From: Muribaculaceae bacterium
Lineage (GTDB): Bacteria > Bacteroidota > Bacteroidia > Bacteroidales > Muribaculaceae
Length of the DNA: 64,000 nt
Reading direction: 5' to 3'
Assembly (NCBI GenBank): GCA_017619935.1
Contig: JAFZRJ010000026.1
Location: 1 to 64,000, forward strand
The notes beneath the pieces are model-generated. The model saw only the letters and a program-made list of their open reading frames with translations. It ran no database searches and was not told where the DNA came from. Positions 32,431-42,300 of this stretch are shown in pieces. Position 1 is the stretch's first letter, and each line of letters opens with the position of its first letter. Made by a program: the position numbers and the translations under genes.

Positions 32431-34227
32431 ATGATGAAGAAATTTTTATTGGTAGTATGCGGATCTTTTGTGGGTGTTTTCCTGGCCCTCACGGTCTTTA
32501 TGATTTCATCCATCATTTTCAGCGTTGCTATCATGAGTATGGGCTCAAAGATGGGCGCCAGCACCGCAGTGGTCGAAAAAAACTCGTTATTGCACATTGA
32601 ACTGGATGGCACCATCGACGAACGTGATGGTGGCGGACAAATGAGCATGATGGATCTCATGCAGGGCGACAACACCCAGTCATTGAGCCTGAACACCCTG
32701 ATCACCGCCATCAGGTTAGCGAAAGAAAACGACAAAATTAAGGGCATCTATCTGGATTGCAAAGGTGCCGGTGCGGCTCCTGCCACCAACGAGGCCCTGC
32801 GTGCCGCCCTCAAAGACTTTAAGAATTGCGGAAAACCTATATATGCCTACGGCTATGAAGGCTTCACACAAGGCGACTACTATCTGGCCAGTTTGGCCGA
32901 CAGCATGTTCCTGAACCCCGTAGGAGCTGTCGACCTGCACGGATACGCCTCGGCCACCCCCTACTTCAAGAAACTGCTTGACAACTTGGGAATCAAGATG
33001 CAAATCGTGCGCGTTGGCACTTTCAAAAGCGCCGTCGAGCCTTACATGCTTGAAGAGATGAGCGAGGCCAATCGCCTGCAAACCTCACAATATCTGGGCA
33101 ACATCTGGAAGGCCATGTCCGACAGCATTGCCGCCGACCGAAAGATGACCGGCGCCCAACTCAACCAGCTCGTTGACAGCATTATTATTACTATGGCTCC
33201 CGACAGCCTGGTCAAACACCACTTGGTGGACAAGTTGGTTTACGCCAATGAAATGGAGCAAACTCTGAAACGTGTCAGCGGACTGAAGGAAGACGAGGAT
33301 TTGCGACTGGTCACACCCGACATGCTCGCCCCCAACGTAGAGGAAAGTGCAAGCGGCGACAAGATTGCCGTGCTCTACGCCTGTGGCGAAATTGACGGCT
33401 CCACTGGCGGACTGATGGGCGGCTCTGAAGGTATCGACAGCGAAAAATTGTGCGAGGACATCAAGGCATTGCAAGAAGACGACGATGTGAAAGGCCTTGT
33501 GCTGCGCGTGAACTCTCCAGGTGGCAGTGCATTCGGCAGTGAGCAGATATGGCAAGCATTAGACGAGTTCAAAAAGAGCGGAAAGCCTTTTGCAGTGTCG
33601 ATGGGTGACTACGCCGCTTCGGGTGGCTATTACATCTCATGCGGCGCGCAACGCATTTTTGCCGAGCGCACCACCATCACCGGCTCTATCGGCATCTTCG
33701 GCATGATTCCATGTTATGAAGAAGCCGTCAAGAACAAACTGGGTGTGAACATTGAAGTGGTCAAGACCAACGAGAACGCCGATATGGGTGTGATGGGAAA
33801 AGCCCTTACCCCAACACAACTCGCTGCCATGCAAAACATGGTCAACAGTGGTTATGACCTGTTCACCAAGCGTTGCGCCGATGGCCGCCATGTGACTCAA
33901 GACAGCATCAAGCAGATTGCCGAAGGACGCGTGTGGGACGGCATCTCGGCCATGCAACACGGTTTGGTGGATGAGTTTGGCGGCATCAACGACGCTGTCA
34001 AGTGGGTCGCCAAGAAAGCAGGCCTCAAAGAAGGCAAATACCGTCGCCAAAACTATCCGGCTGTGGAAATGGATTGGCGCAAGCTGCTCAATTCTTATAT
34101 GGCCAACCAGTACGAGATGAAACTCAAAGGAGAGATGGGCATTCTCTATGAATACCACAAGGAACTGCTCCGCATCCTTGGCCGGAGCCACATCCTTTGC
34201 CTGATGGATCCCATCGAATTCAATTGA
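32431..34227 (+). CDS. sppA: Signal peptide peptidase SppA, 67K type
   Basis: The 598-residue membrane-anchored serine protease degrades cleaved signal peptides. The N-terminal transmembrane segment is ~5-32. Two ClpP-like domains carry the Ser-Lys dyad: lysine ~199 in VGTFKSAVEPYM of the first half and serine ~397 in GDYAASGGYYISCGA of the second. RVNSPGGSAFGSEQIW is the oxyanion region. Length matches the long SppA form. It is first in the order sppA, lpxK, PNP, thiL, all same strand with short gaps. Confidence 0.95.
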   Translation: MMKKFLLVVCGSFVGVFLALTVFMISSIIFSVAIMSMGSKMGASTAVVEKNSLLHIELDGTIDERDGGGQMSMMDLMQGDNTQSLSLNTLITAIRLAKENDKIKGIYLDCKGAGAAPATNEALRAALKDFKNCGKPIYAYGYEGFTQGDYYLASLADSMFLNPVGAVDLHGYASATPYFKKLLDNLGIKMQIVRVGTFKSAVEPYMLEEMSEANRLQTSQYLGNIWKAMSDSIAADRKMTGAQLNQLVDSIIITMAPDSLVKHHLVDKLVYANEMEQTLKRVSGLKEDEDLRLVTPDMLAPNVEESASGDKIAVLYACGEIDGSTGGLMGGSEGIDSEKLCEDIKALQEDDDVKGLVLRVNSPGGSAFGSEQIWQALDEFKKSGKPFAVSMGDYAASGGYYISCGAQRIFAERTTITGSIGIFGMIPCYEEAVKNKLGVNIEVVKTNENADMGVMGKALTPTQLAAMQNMVNSGYDLFTKRCADGRHVTQDSIKQIAEGRVWDGISAMQHGLVDEFGGINDAVKWVAKKAGLKEGKYRRQNYPAVEMDWRKLLNSYMANQYEMKLKGEMGILYEYHKELLRILGRSHILCLMDPIEFN

Positions 34228-34285
34228 TGCGCCTCTCACTGTGGACAACGAACCATGCTTTTTATCCCGTTCATGGCTTTAATCT

Positions 34286-35419
34286 GTGATTGATTTCACC
34301 AAAATATTGAACAAGCAACAGCGCAAGACTGTCTTGACTTGGATATTGACTCCATTTTCGTGGCTTTACGGTTGTGGCGTATGGATTCGCAATTTCGCCT
34401 ACGACCATTTCCTGCGCTCCGAAAGTTTTGACGTTCCTGTTGTTTCGGTGGGCAATATCACAGTGGGTGGCACCGGCAAGACACCGCATGTGGAGTATAT
34501 TGTCGAAACACTGTGTCGGCAATACAACATCGGCGTGTTAAGCCGTGGCTACAAACGTAACACGCATGGTTTCATACTTGCCACCGACAACATGTCGCCA
34601 CGTGACATCGGCGACGAGCCCTATCAGATTTACCACAAGTTTAACGGGCTCATCACGCTTGCCGTGTGCGAGAGCCGGAGTAAGGGCATCCATGAGATGA
34701 TGCGCATCAACCCCAGCATCGATCTCTTCATCCTTGACGACGCTTTCCAACACCGTTCCATCAAGCCTAAGGTGAACATCGTTCTGGTGGACTACAGCCG
34801 TCCGCCTTTTGAGGACGAACTGATGCCCTTGGGCACGTTGAGAGAACCTAAGCACCGACTGTTGCAGAGCGACTTCGTGGTGGTGACCAAGTGCCCCAGC
34901 GACCTGTCGCCGGTGAACATCAGAATGTTCAAGGAGAACCTCGACCTGTTCCCTTCCACCGAGCTGTTCTTTTCACGCATCCTTTATGGCGAACCAGCGC
35001 CAGTGTTCCCCGTCCCACGTCCGCAACTGTCATCGCTCAACTGGCTCACGCCCGACGACACCATACTGTGCATCACCGGCATTGCCAATGCCAAACCACT
35101 CGTGAGATACCTGCGTAAGTTCAATGCCGCGGTGAGGGTGATTCACTACGATGACCATCACTATTTCACCCGTCGTGACTTTGATTTTATTTTCCAAGAG
35201 TTCAATAATCTCCAAGGCACACGCAAGTTCATCATCACCACCGAGAAAGACTCGGTGCGCATCCTCAACAACGCCTACTACCCACCCACGATGCGGGATA
35301 TCATTTTCTACATTCCCATCAAGGTGGGGTTCATGGAATACGAAGGACGCGATTTCATCACCGATCTCACACGGAAAATTGAAGAGCGCGACAACAGCGA
35401 CTTACTGAGAACAAACTAG
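34286..35419 (+). CDS. lpxK: Tetraacyldisaccharide 4'-kinase (lipid A synthesis)
   Basis: It phosphorylates the 4' position of the lipid A disaccharide at the inner membrane. The 377-residue protein uses a GTG start at 34286; no in-frame ATG precedes the conserved core. [14 protein letters not shown] is the membrane-associating N-terminal helix. [18 protein letters not shown] (~54-71) is the Walker A loop, and [11 protein letters not shown] is the family's DDxxQH block. Gap of 4 bases to the next gene. Confidence 0.95.
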   Translation: MIDFTKILNKQQRKTVLTWILTPFSWLYGCGVWIRNFAYDHFLRSESFDVPVVSVGNITVGGTGKTPHVEYIVETLCRQYNIGVLSRGYKRNTHGFILATDNMSPRDIGDEPYQIYHKFNGLITLAVCESRSKGIHEMMRINPSIDLFILDDAFQHRSIKPKVNIVLVDYSRPPFEDELMPLGTLREPKHRLLQSDFVVVTKCPSDLSPVNIRMFKENLDLFPSTELFFSRILYGEPAPVFPVPRPQLSSLNWLTPDDTILCITGIANAKPLVRYLRKFNAAVRVIHYDDHHYFTRRDFDFIFQEFNNLQGTRKFIITTEKDSVRILNNAYYPPTMRDIIFYIPIKVGFMEYEGRDFITDLTRKIEERDNSDLLRTN

Positions 35420-35423
35420 GACG

Positions 35424-36302
35424 ATGAAGTCAAATATCGTCCATCAACCCATTAAAATCATCGATATGCACGACATTAATTGGCTCGAACGCATCACTAC
35501 TACTGCCAACTATATCCGTAATCGAGTTGGCGATATGCCACGCACGGCCATCATTCTGGGAACCGGACTCGGAGAACTGGCCAATCACATCGAAATCAAG
35601 ATGGCTCTGCCTTACGAAGAAATCCCCAATTTCCCCATCTCCACCGTAGAAGGGCACAAGGGACAACTCATTTTTGGCACACTGGGCAACAAATACATCA
35701 TGGCCATGCAAGGACGCTTTCATTACTATGAGGGCTACTCGATGAAAGAAAGCACCTTCCCCGTGCGGGTCATGAAAGAACTGGGCGTGAAGACGCTCTT
35801 CGTGAGCAATGCCGCCGGAGGCATGAACCCCAATTTCAAAGTGGGCGACCTCATGATTATCACCGATCATATCAACCTGTTTCCCGACCACCCGCTGCGG
35901 GGCAAAAACTTCGCAGAACTGGGACCGCGGTTTCCGGCCATGAACGATGCCTACAGTCCCAGGCTTATTCAGAAAGCCCGTGAAATAGCCCAAGCCAACA
36001 ACATCCGCCTGATGGAGGGTGTGTATGTGGGTACGCAAGGACCAACATTTGAGACTCCCGCCGAATACCGGTTTTTCTACCGCATCGGCGGTGATGCCGT
36101 AGGCATGAGCACCATTCCCGAAGTGATTGTGGCAAGGCACGGAGGCATGGAGGTGTTCGGCATGAGCGTTATCACCGACCTGGGTGGCGAGGGCATCGCT
36201 CCCGACGTGTCACACGAAGAAGTGCAGAACGCCGCCGCCAAGGCTGAACCCATCATGACGTTCATCATGAAAGAACTCATCAACCAGTTCAACGAACTCT
36301 AA
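35424..36302 (+). CDS. Purine-nucleoside phosphorylase, trimeric type
   Basis: It cleaves inosine or guanosine with phosphate to the base and ribose-1-phosphate in purine salvage. The 292-residue protein (or 278 from the ATG at 35466, where family similarity begins) has [12 protein letters not shown] (phosphate loop), [33 protein letters not shown] and [13 protein letters not shown]. These match the PNP class I family rather than the hexameric DeoD type. Located between lpxK and thiL. Confidence 0.93.
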   Translation: MKSNIVHQPIKIIDMHDINWLERITTTANYIRNRVGDMPRTAIILGTGLGELANHIEIKMALPYEEIPNFPISTVEGHKGQLIFGTLGNKYIMAMQGRFHYYEGYSMKESTFPVRVMKELGVKTLFVSNAAGGMNPNFKVGDLMIITDHINLFPDHPLRGKNFAELGPRFPAMNDAYSPRLIQKAREIAQANNIRLMEGVYVGTQGPTFETPAEYRFFYRIGGDAVGMSTIPEVIVARHGGMEVFGMSVITDLGGEGIAPDVSHEEVQNAAAKAEPIMTFIMKELINQFNEL

Positions 36303-36315
36303 CCCCCACTTCATC

Positions 36316-37350
36316 ATGATGCAAGAAACCGAGATTTCCACACTGGGAGAGTTTGGACTGATTGAACGATTGACCAAAAACTTTGAAATAAAAAACAAGA
36401 GCACGTCACGAGGTGTGGGCGATGATTGTGCCGTGATTCATAACGGCGACATGGAGACCCTCATCACCACCGACCTGCTGCTCGAAGGCATCCATTTCGA
36501 CCTCACCTACGTTCCCCTGCAACACCTCGGTTACAAAGCCGTGGTAGCGAATGTGAGCGATGTGGTGGCCATGAACGGCATTCCACGTCAAATCACGGTG
36601 TCGCTAGGCATCAGCAAGCGCTTCACACTGGAACACATGGAGCAACTTTACGCCGGCATCCATGCTGCTTGCGACGAATATGGCGTTGACCTCATCGGTG
36701 GTGACACCAGCGCTTCGGTAACGGGTCTCATCATCAGCATAACTTGTGTGGGCGAGGCTCGGAAAGACGACATCGTTTATCGTAGTGGCGCTCGTGATAC
36801 CGACCTCATCTGCGTGAGCGGTGATTTGGGTGCCGCCTACATGGGTTTGCAGTTGCTTGAGCGCGAAAAGGCGGCCTCGGCAGGTATCAAAGATTTCCAA
36901 CCCGATTTTGCTGGACGGGAATACCTGCTCCAGCGGCAACTCAAACCTGAAGCGCGCGTCGATGTTCTGGAAGAACTGCGCAAACTGGACATCCACCCCA
37001 CCGCCATGATGGACGTGAGCGACGGACTGTCGAGCGAGTTGCTGCACATCTGCAAGGCCAGCAACGTAGGATGCCGCGTCTATGAAGACCGCATTCCCAT
37101 CGACTACCAAACAGCCAGCATGGCCGAGGAACTCAACATGAACTTGGTCACCGCCGCCATGAACGGCGGGGAAGACTACGAATTGCTGTTTACCGTGCCT
37201 CTTACCGACCACGAAAAAGTGGCGCAAATGAAGACAGCCAAACTCATCGGACGCGTCACAAAGCCCGAATTGGGCGCTTACATGGTGACTCGCGACGATG
37301 CCGAGTTGGAAATCAGAGCACAAGGATGGAACGCTTTCACCAACGAATGA
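36316..37350 (+). CDS. thiL: Thiamine-monophosphate kinase
   Basis: It makes thiamine diphosphate from thiamine monophosphate and ATP. The 344-residue protein has GEFGLIERL at the start, GVGDDCAVI (metal-binding aspartates), TTDLLLEGIHFDL, KAVVANVSDVVAMNG, LIGGDTSAS and DVSDGLSSELLHI, the ordered blocks of ThiL/AIR-synthase fold proteins. It is the last gene of the sppA-lpxK-PNP-thiL cluster. The product is the cofactor used by KorAB encoded upstream. Confidence 0.95.
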   Translation: MMQETEISTLGEFGLIERLTKNFEIKNKSTSRGVGDDCAVIHNGDMETLITTDLLLEGIHFDLTYVPLQHLGYKAVVANVSDVVAMNGIPRQITVSLGISKRFTLEHMEQLYAGIHAACDEYGVDLIGGDTSASVTGLIISITCVGEARKDDIVYRSGARDTDLICVSGDLGAAYMGLQLLEREKAASAGIKDFQPDFAGREYLLQRQLKPEARVDVLEELRKLDIHPTAMMDVSDGLSSELLHICKASNVGCRVYEDRIPIDYQTASMAEELNMNLVTAAMNGGEDYELLFTVPLTDHEKVAQMKTAKLIGRVTKPELGAYMVTRDDAELEIRAQGWNAFTNE

Positions 37351-37404
37351 AGGCTTGCCTGGCACACTAAAATTTAGACTAAATATCTTTAACCATTAAT
37401 AACA

Positions 37405-40400
37405 ATGACAATGAAAAAAACAATTTTACTGTCTTTACTGACAACACTGGCTTTGGGAGCTAATGCTCAGTGGCTCAACTTTGACCCGTCACTCAGTGGC
37501 TACGAACTAGTGTTCAGCGACGAATTTGATGGCAACACCCTTAATAATAATGTGTGGAACATCGAAGTGAACGGCAATGGAGGAGGCAACAATGAACTCC
37601 AGTTCTACAGCGCCAACAATGTGAGCGTGTCCAACGGAGCGCTGCAAATCACTTCTCGACGCGAGAACTACCAAGGACGGTCGTTCACCTCGGGACGCAT
37701 CAACTCGATGGGAAAGGTGGCTTTCAAGCACGGCATTGTGCAAGCCAGCATCAAGTTGCCCTCTACCGCCAACGGTCTGTGGCCCGCCTTCTGGTTGATG
37801 GGAAATGATATGAGCACAGGCACCAGTTGGCCCTATTGTGGCGAAATTGACGTGCTGGAAGCCGGAGGCAGCCCTGGCATTGCTGCCGGGACCCAAGACC
37901 GCTTCTTCATCAGCGCTTTGCACTGGGGGCCATACAACAATGGCGACCACCCCATGTATTCCCGCTCCAACACCTCGTCCTATAGTTTGCAAGACGGCGA
38001 GTACCACCTTTATACAATGGTATGGGACGAGCAAAAGATTTCGATGTATCTCGACAATCAAACTACGCCCTATTTTGAGATGAACATTGAAGACAAATCT
38101 CAACAGAACTCGGCCGGCAACTATTTCCACAAACAGTTCTTCCTACTGTTCAATGTGGCCATCGGTGGCAACATTCCCGGCATCTTCGACGCCAGTGGCA
38201 TCACTGCACTTAACAACGGCGAGCGAAGCATGAGCGTGGACTATGTGCGTATCTATCAAAAGAGCGATGAAAAAGACTATATCTCGCCTAGCGGCAGCGA
38301 AGGCGGTGAAGATCCTGAAATTCCCGAAGATACTACCACCAACTTGGGCCGATATGGCAGTTTGTCGCTTGACGAGAATGGCCACACGACCTTTGATTTT
38401 GCCAACTCCAGCGACTATGTGCTTATCGGTGTGAGCCCGGGTGTAAAAGACCAGATGGGCGCCAGCAACATACGTGCCGACTACAACGTGGACGATGTGA
38501 AAAATTTCTTGTGGGTTTGGGAAAACACTTATACCGCTCAAACCTCGCAAGGTGTCAACTCCTTCGGATTGGAAGAAACATACAACCATTATAGGGTCAA
38601 CAGTGTCGGATGGTCAGGACTGGGCTACGCTTCACAAGGAACAGGGAAAGACCTCTCAATGCTTGACGAAGACGGTTACATTCTCCACTTCGCCATGCGC
38701 GGAACCGACCACCTGATGCACACCAACCAAGGCATCTATATCGGGGCTGCCGGTTTCTGCATTGGTAATGCCGTGTTCCGCGATGGAGCTAAAGAATTAC
38801 CCGTTCTAGGTGACTACAAACGCGACGGGCGTTGGTGCTCTTTCGACATTCCTGTGAGCGTCATCAAGAGTTTGGTCAGTCCCCTCTTTGACAACGAAAC
38901 CAATTTCCTCGGCAATGTATTTGCTGTCCTTAGTGGAGGTATTTCGGGAGCAGAAGTTCAGTTCGACAACATCTTCTTCTACAAGAACCCGACCGTTGAT
39001 ACCAATCTGCCTACCGATGACGAGGACACCGTACTTGGCAAATATGCATTACGCGCACTCGACGATCAGGGCCATTACACCTTTGACTTCGCCGATGGGT
39101 ACGACTATGTGGTTATCGGTGCCAGTCAAGGAGCTATAGACAACATGCAGAATAACATCCTTGCCAATTACAGTGTGGACGACGTAAAGCATTTCCTCTA
39201 CATCTGGGAAAACACCTATAATACTGTTGAATCGGAAGGGGTCAATTCGCTCGGTCTTAATGAAGAGTACAATCACTATACCGTAGGGACTGCAGGATGG
39301 TCTGGACTAGGTTATGCATCGAACACCGGAACCGGCAGGGGCAAAGACCTCTCGATGCTTGACAACACCTATTACCTGCACTTCGCCATGAAGGGCAACG
39401 ACATCATCAGGCACACCAATCACACCATCGGTGTGGGAGCCGCCCAGTTCATCATTGGCAACTCAACTACAGCACCGGTCATTCTTGGCGACTTCAAGCG
39501 TGATGGACAGTGGTACAACTTCGACATACCATTCTCCGAGTTCATTATGCTGGCCGGCGATCCGTTTGCCGCCGATGGTGGCGCCGCCGACTATCAGGGT
39601 AATGTCATTTCGTTCTTGAGTGGAGGAAACAATGGTGCCGAACTTCAATTCGACAACATCTTCTTCTACAAACGCCACAGCGATGATGGCAACACGCCAC
39701 AATATGACACAGAGCTGGGCAAATACGGCAGCAAGTCGCTGGACGACGACGGCAAGCCCACTTTCGACCTATCGGCTCACACCGATTATGTCCTTATCTC
39801 CTTGGGACAAAAAGAGGCGCAAAGCATAAAAGATGTCACGCTCGCCGATTATCGCCCCGATGACGTGAAAAACTTCTTGTATGTTTGGGAAGGCACCTAT
39901 CTGTCGGCCGCAGCTTCGGGTGTCAACTCCTTTGGAGAAAATGAAGGTTACAATGCCTATACGGTGGGAACCGCTGGATGGTCAGGACTGGGATTCGCCT
40001 CCACTGGTGGCACTGGTGCCGGCAAAGACCTCTCAATGCTTGACGATTCATTCTTCTTGCACATTGCTTTCAAAGACGACAACAGCAACCAGCACCTGAG
40101 CCATGCGGTGGGAGTTGGCAATGCACACTTTGCGGTGGGTAACACACCATTTGTAGATGGCAACAAGACTTATGGACTGCTTGGGGATTTCAAACGCGAC
40201 GGTGAGTGGTACAGCTTGGACATTCCGTTCAGCGAACTGACCGCAAGAGCAAGACCAGTGTTCACCAACGCCCAAGACTATATGGACAACGTCGTTTCAT
40301 TCTTGAGCGGCGGCGTACAAGGTACGGCTCTGAACTTCGACGCTGTGTTCTTCTATCGCAATCCTGGCAGCACGCTCATCACAGGAGATGTGAATGGTGA

Positions 40401-40557
40401 CAACAAAGTGGATGTGGCCGATGTCAACGCAGCCATCAACATCATTCTGGAACTCAAGCAACCCAGTGATTACGAAGGTAATGCCGACATCACAGGCGAC
40501 GGAAAGGTAGATGTGAGCGATGTGAACGCCATTATCAACATCATCCTTTCGGAATAA
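37405..40557 (+). CDS. GH16 family glycanase with three repeated modules and paired dockerin-like repeats
   Basis: The 1050-residue secreted protein (signal ~1-21; an ATG at 37411 is an alternative start) has a GH16 catalytic domain (~25-288). The catalytic motif is GEIDVLEAG (E147, D149, E152), and NGLWPAFWLMG and MDYVRIYQ-like strands fit laminarinase-type beta-1,3-glucanases. Three copies of a ~215-residue module follow (~314-530, 544-755, 769-983). Each has YVDDVKNFLWVWE-like, VNSFG..E.YN.Y, GWSGLGYAS, GKDLSMLD, LGD.KRDG.W and LSGG..GAE.QFDN.FFY. I do not recognise this module; carbohydrate binding is plausible. The C terminus has GDVNGDNKVDVADVNAAINI and ADITGDGKVDVSDVNAIINI. A strong terminator follows. 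Confidence 0.9.
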   Translation: MTMKKTILLSLLTTLALGANAQWLNFDPSLSGYELVFSDEFDGNTLNNNVWNIEVNGNGGGNNELQFYSANNVSVSNGALQITSRRENYQGRSFTSGRINSMGKVAFKHGIVQASIKLPSTANGLWPAFWLMGNDMSTGTSWPYCGEIDVLEAGGSPGIAAGTQDRFFISALHWGPYNNGDHPMYSRSNTSSYSLQDGEYHLYTMVWDEQKISMYLDNQTTPYFEMNIEDKSQQNSAGNYFHKQFFLLFNVAIGGNIPGIFDASGITALNNGERSMSVDYVRIYQKSDEKDYISPSGSEGGEDPEIPEDTTTNLGRYGSLSLDENGHTTFDFANSSDYVLIGVSPGVKDQMGASNIRADYNVDDVKNFLWVWENTYTAQTSQGVNSFGLEETYNHYRVNSVGWSGLGYASQGTGKDLSMLDEDGYILHFAMRGTDHLMHTNQGIYIGAAGFCIGNAVFRDGAKELPVLGDYKRDGRWCSFDIPVSVIKSLVSPLFDNETNFLGNVFAVLSGGISGAEVQFDNIFFYKNPTVDTNLPTDDEDTVLGKYALRALDDQGHYTFDFADGYDYVVIGASQGAIDNMQNNILANYSVDDVKHFLYIWENTYNTVESEGVNSLGLNEEYNHYTVGTAGWSGLGYASNTGTGRGKDLSMLDNTYYLHFAMKGNDIIRHTNHTIGVGAAQFIIGNSTTAPVILGDFKRDGQWYNFDIPFSEFIMLAGDPFAADGGAADYQGNVISFLSGGNNGAELQFDNIFFYKRHSDDGNTPQYDTELGKYGSKSLDDDGKPTFDLSAHTDYVLISLGQKEAQSIKDVTLADYRPDDVKNFLYVWEGTYLSAAASGVNSFGENEGYNAYTVGTAGWSGLGFASTGGTGAGKDLSMLDDSFFLHIAFKDDNSNQHLSHAVGVGNAHFAVGNTPFVDGNKTYGLLGDFKRDGEWYSLDIPFSELTARARPVFTNAQDYMDNVVSFLSGGVQGTALNFDAVFFYRNPGSTLITGDVNGDNKVDVADVNAAINIILELKQPSDYEGNADITGDGKVDVSDVNAIINIILSE

Positions 40558-40581
40558 ACGGACTTATTCATCAGAACTAGC

Positions 40582-40619
40582 AGTGGCGCGATTCTCCTGG
40601 AGTGTCGCGCCACTTTTTT
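40582..40619 (+). terminator. Intrinsic terminator of the GH16 gene
   Basis: AGTGGCGCGA (40582-40591) pairs perfectly with TCGCGCCACT (40605-40614), followed by a run of T. Confidence 0.9.
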
Positions 40620-40696
40620 CTTCTTATACGAGGTCTCATAAAGGCCACTCTGCTGACTTTTGAACCGTTGATATCGTTTTTTTGACTGAAAAATAG

Positions 40697-40725
40697 TTGG
40701 TATTCCCATTTTGTTTGTACCTTTG
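40697..40725 (+). promoter_or_regulatory. Promoter of the small secreted protein gene
   Basis: TTG (40697-40699), an 18-base spacer and TACCTTTG (40718-40725), 30 bases before the ATG at 40755. Confidence 0.5.
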
Positions 40726-40754
40726 CCCATCATATAAACGCAAAAGTTAACAAC

Positions 40755-41261
40755 ATGAAACGACTAGCTTCAACCATCTTGATGGCCATCGTCACATTAA
40801 CGTCGATGAATTTGGCTGCACAGTCACCGAAGTCAACATGCGACCCCATTCCATTTGACCAACTGGTGGAAATGCTTGCGACTGATGCTCACTGGGACCA
40901 GGACAACCTCACGGCGATAGGCCTCAATGAAATTTTCTCCGATAGCTTTCTCGACGAAGAATGTGGAGAATTCTCATTCTTTGTATATGGCAAAAATGTA
41001 AAAGTCAATGCTGCCGAAGATTGGAATCTCACCTTGGAATCCAATGGATGCCATGCTTTTGCCATCGAAGTAACACTCATGACCGACAACGGAACGAGAC
41101 TTTATTTCAAAGAAAAAGCCGACCACGACGCGTTCATGGCCAGCGTTAGGGAATCAAGTCATTACAGCCGTAACGAGTATAACGAATACATCGGGCTCTC
41201 CCTCATCGAGAGTGATGAATACGTGGATGACTGGTATGTCATTTCAGTCCACGGAGGATAA
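40755..41261 (+). CDS. Small secreted protein of unknown function
   Basis: The 168-residue protein has a signal peptide (MKRLASTILMAIVTLTSMNLAAQ) and an acidic mature part with three cysteines. I recognise no domain. Visible features are an FDQLVEMLATDAHWDQDN segment near the start of the mature protein and a duplicated-looking polar pattern later. It is framed by a promoter at 40697-40725 and a terminator at 41289-41316, so it is a monocistronic gene. Confidence 0.75.
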   Translation: MKRLASTILMAIVTLTSMNLAAQSPKSTCDPIPFDQLVEMLATDAHWDQDNLTAIGLNEIFSDSFLDEECGEFSFFVYGKNVKVNAAEDWNLTLESNGCHAFAIEVTLMTDNGTRLYFKEKADHDAFMASVRESSHYSRNEYNEYIGLSLIESDEYVDDWYVISVHGG

Positions 41262-41288
41262 ATACCGAGACTATTCGTCTGACTTTCA

Positions 41289-41316
41289 AGGCTCACCAAT
41301 CAGTGGGCCTTTTTTT
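41289..41316 (+). terminator. Terminator of the small secreted protein gene
   Basis: AGGCTCAC (41289-41296) pairs with GTGGGCCT (41303-41310), with one G-T, followed by six T. Confidence 0.8.
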
Positions 41317-41326
41317 GCGACGGTCA

Positions 41327-41482
41327 TCAAACGTCGTTACGATGCTGATGGCGATGTGTTTTGCATTGGTGCCCCTTGCCGCAGCCAAAGTCACCACGTC
41401 CACGAAAGACCTTGACAAAATGCCATAGACAAAAACACAGTGCTATCGCAATGATAAATAGTACAACAATGGTCTGTATCAT
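41327..41482 (-). CDS. Small Cys/His-rich membrane protein (FeoB-associated-like)
   Basis: The protein has 51 residues from the ATG at 41480-41482. A single membrane segment (MIQTIVVLFIIAIALCFCLWHF) is followed by GDFGCGKGHQC and a His-rich tail (THRHQHRN). The layout of one membrane helix plus a GCG..C cluster resembles the short FeoB-associated Cys-rich membrane proteins, but no feoAB is nearby. It lies 14 bases after the HD-domain gene on the same strand. The coding call rests on the coherent membrane plus Cys/His pattern. Confidence 0.5.
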   Translation of the reverse strand: MIQTIVVLFIIAIALCFCLWHFVKVFRGRGDFGCGKGHQCKTHRHQHRNDV

Positions 41483-41496
41483 ATTCAATTCAATAT

Positions 41497-42159
41497 CTAA
41501 GGTTTGACAGACAGCAAGTATCGCCATGCCCGATGATATCTCATCAGTCGCTGGCAATCGGTTTCAGTGAGTTCTTTGAGTCGGAGCAAGTCCATGTTGT
41601 CAATCAAGTCGGCAATCTTCACCCTGCGAGCAAGGGCGTTGGCTCCCGCGCGACGGATAAATTTTTCATAAGTTTCATCGGCACGACGAGTGAGTGCCAC
41701 CACTGCATCGACTATAGTGGGAGGGAAACCTTCATCAAGGAGTTGCTGGGCTGTGACATCGGTATCTTCCAACAAATCGTGCAGCATTCCCACCATGCGT
41801 TGCTCATCGGTCTCACAATCATGCGACACCCGCACCACATGGGCAAAATACGGTTCACCGCTTTTGTCGGTTTGGTTCAGGTGTTTGATGTTTGCCAATT
41901 CTATGGCACGCAGCATGAGCTTCGTGTTCGCTTGGGAGCACTCGGCATAATAAGTGATTTCCAAATTCTTGTTCGTTTCGGGCCATTGAGCCATCATGTC
42001 ATGATAAGCCTCTTCGATGGTGCGTCCTTCCCCATCCACGTCAGGGTCAAAACAAGACAAGACAATCGCACCGTCGGGCTGTGGGTCAACAAACACATCC
42101 ACGTGCTTGACCGAAGGAACGGTCGCTACATTTCCTTGATTCATATCATCGGTTTCCAT
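41497..42159 (-). CDS. RelA/SpoT-type HD-domain protein (possible small alarmone hydrolase)
   Basis: The 220-residue protein (alternative ATG at 42144) has an N-terminal ~75 residues (VDVFVDPQPDGAIVL..., TIEEAYHDMM) that I do not recognise; they loosely recall a HicB-like fold. The C-terminal ~140 residues match the HD hydrolase part of RelA/SpoT: YFAHVVRVSHDC, MVGMLHDLLEDTDVTAQQLLDEGFPPTIVDAVVALTRR and ARRVKIADLIDNMDLLRL. The H...HD...D residues for Mn binding are present. No synthetase or TGS/ACT domain. It may degrade (p)ppGpp or a related nucleotide. Confidence 0.8.
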   Translation of the reverse strand: METDDMNQGNVATVPSVKHVDVFVDPQPDGAIVLSCFDPDVDGEGRTIEEAYHDMMAQWPETNKNLEITYYAECSQANTKLMLRAIELANIKHLNQTDKSGEPYFAHVVRVSHDCETDEQRMVGMLHDLLEDTDVTAQQLLDEGFPPTIVDAVVALTRRADETYEKFIRRAGANALARRVKIADLIDNMDLLRLKELTETDCQRLMRYHRAWRYLLSVKP

Positions 42160-42243
42160 ATGAATGCCAATTAACTCATGTCAGAATTATAGAGCAAAAT
42201 TAGGATTTTTTTTGATACCATTCATGGTTTTTCGGCACATTTT

Positions 42244-42274
42244 TTTGAGAGATGCGATTTTTGAGGTAATTTTG
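42244..42274 (+). promoter_or_regulatory. Promoter of the hemerythrin-LuxR operon
   Basis: TTTG (42244-42247), a 19-base spacer and TAATTTTG (42267-42274), 26 bases before the ATG. Confidence 0.75.
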
Positions 42275-42300
42275 TAAATTCTTATGTTCGGTAAAGCATT

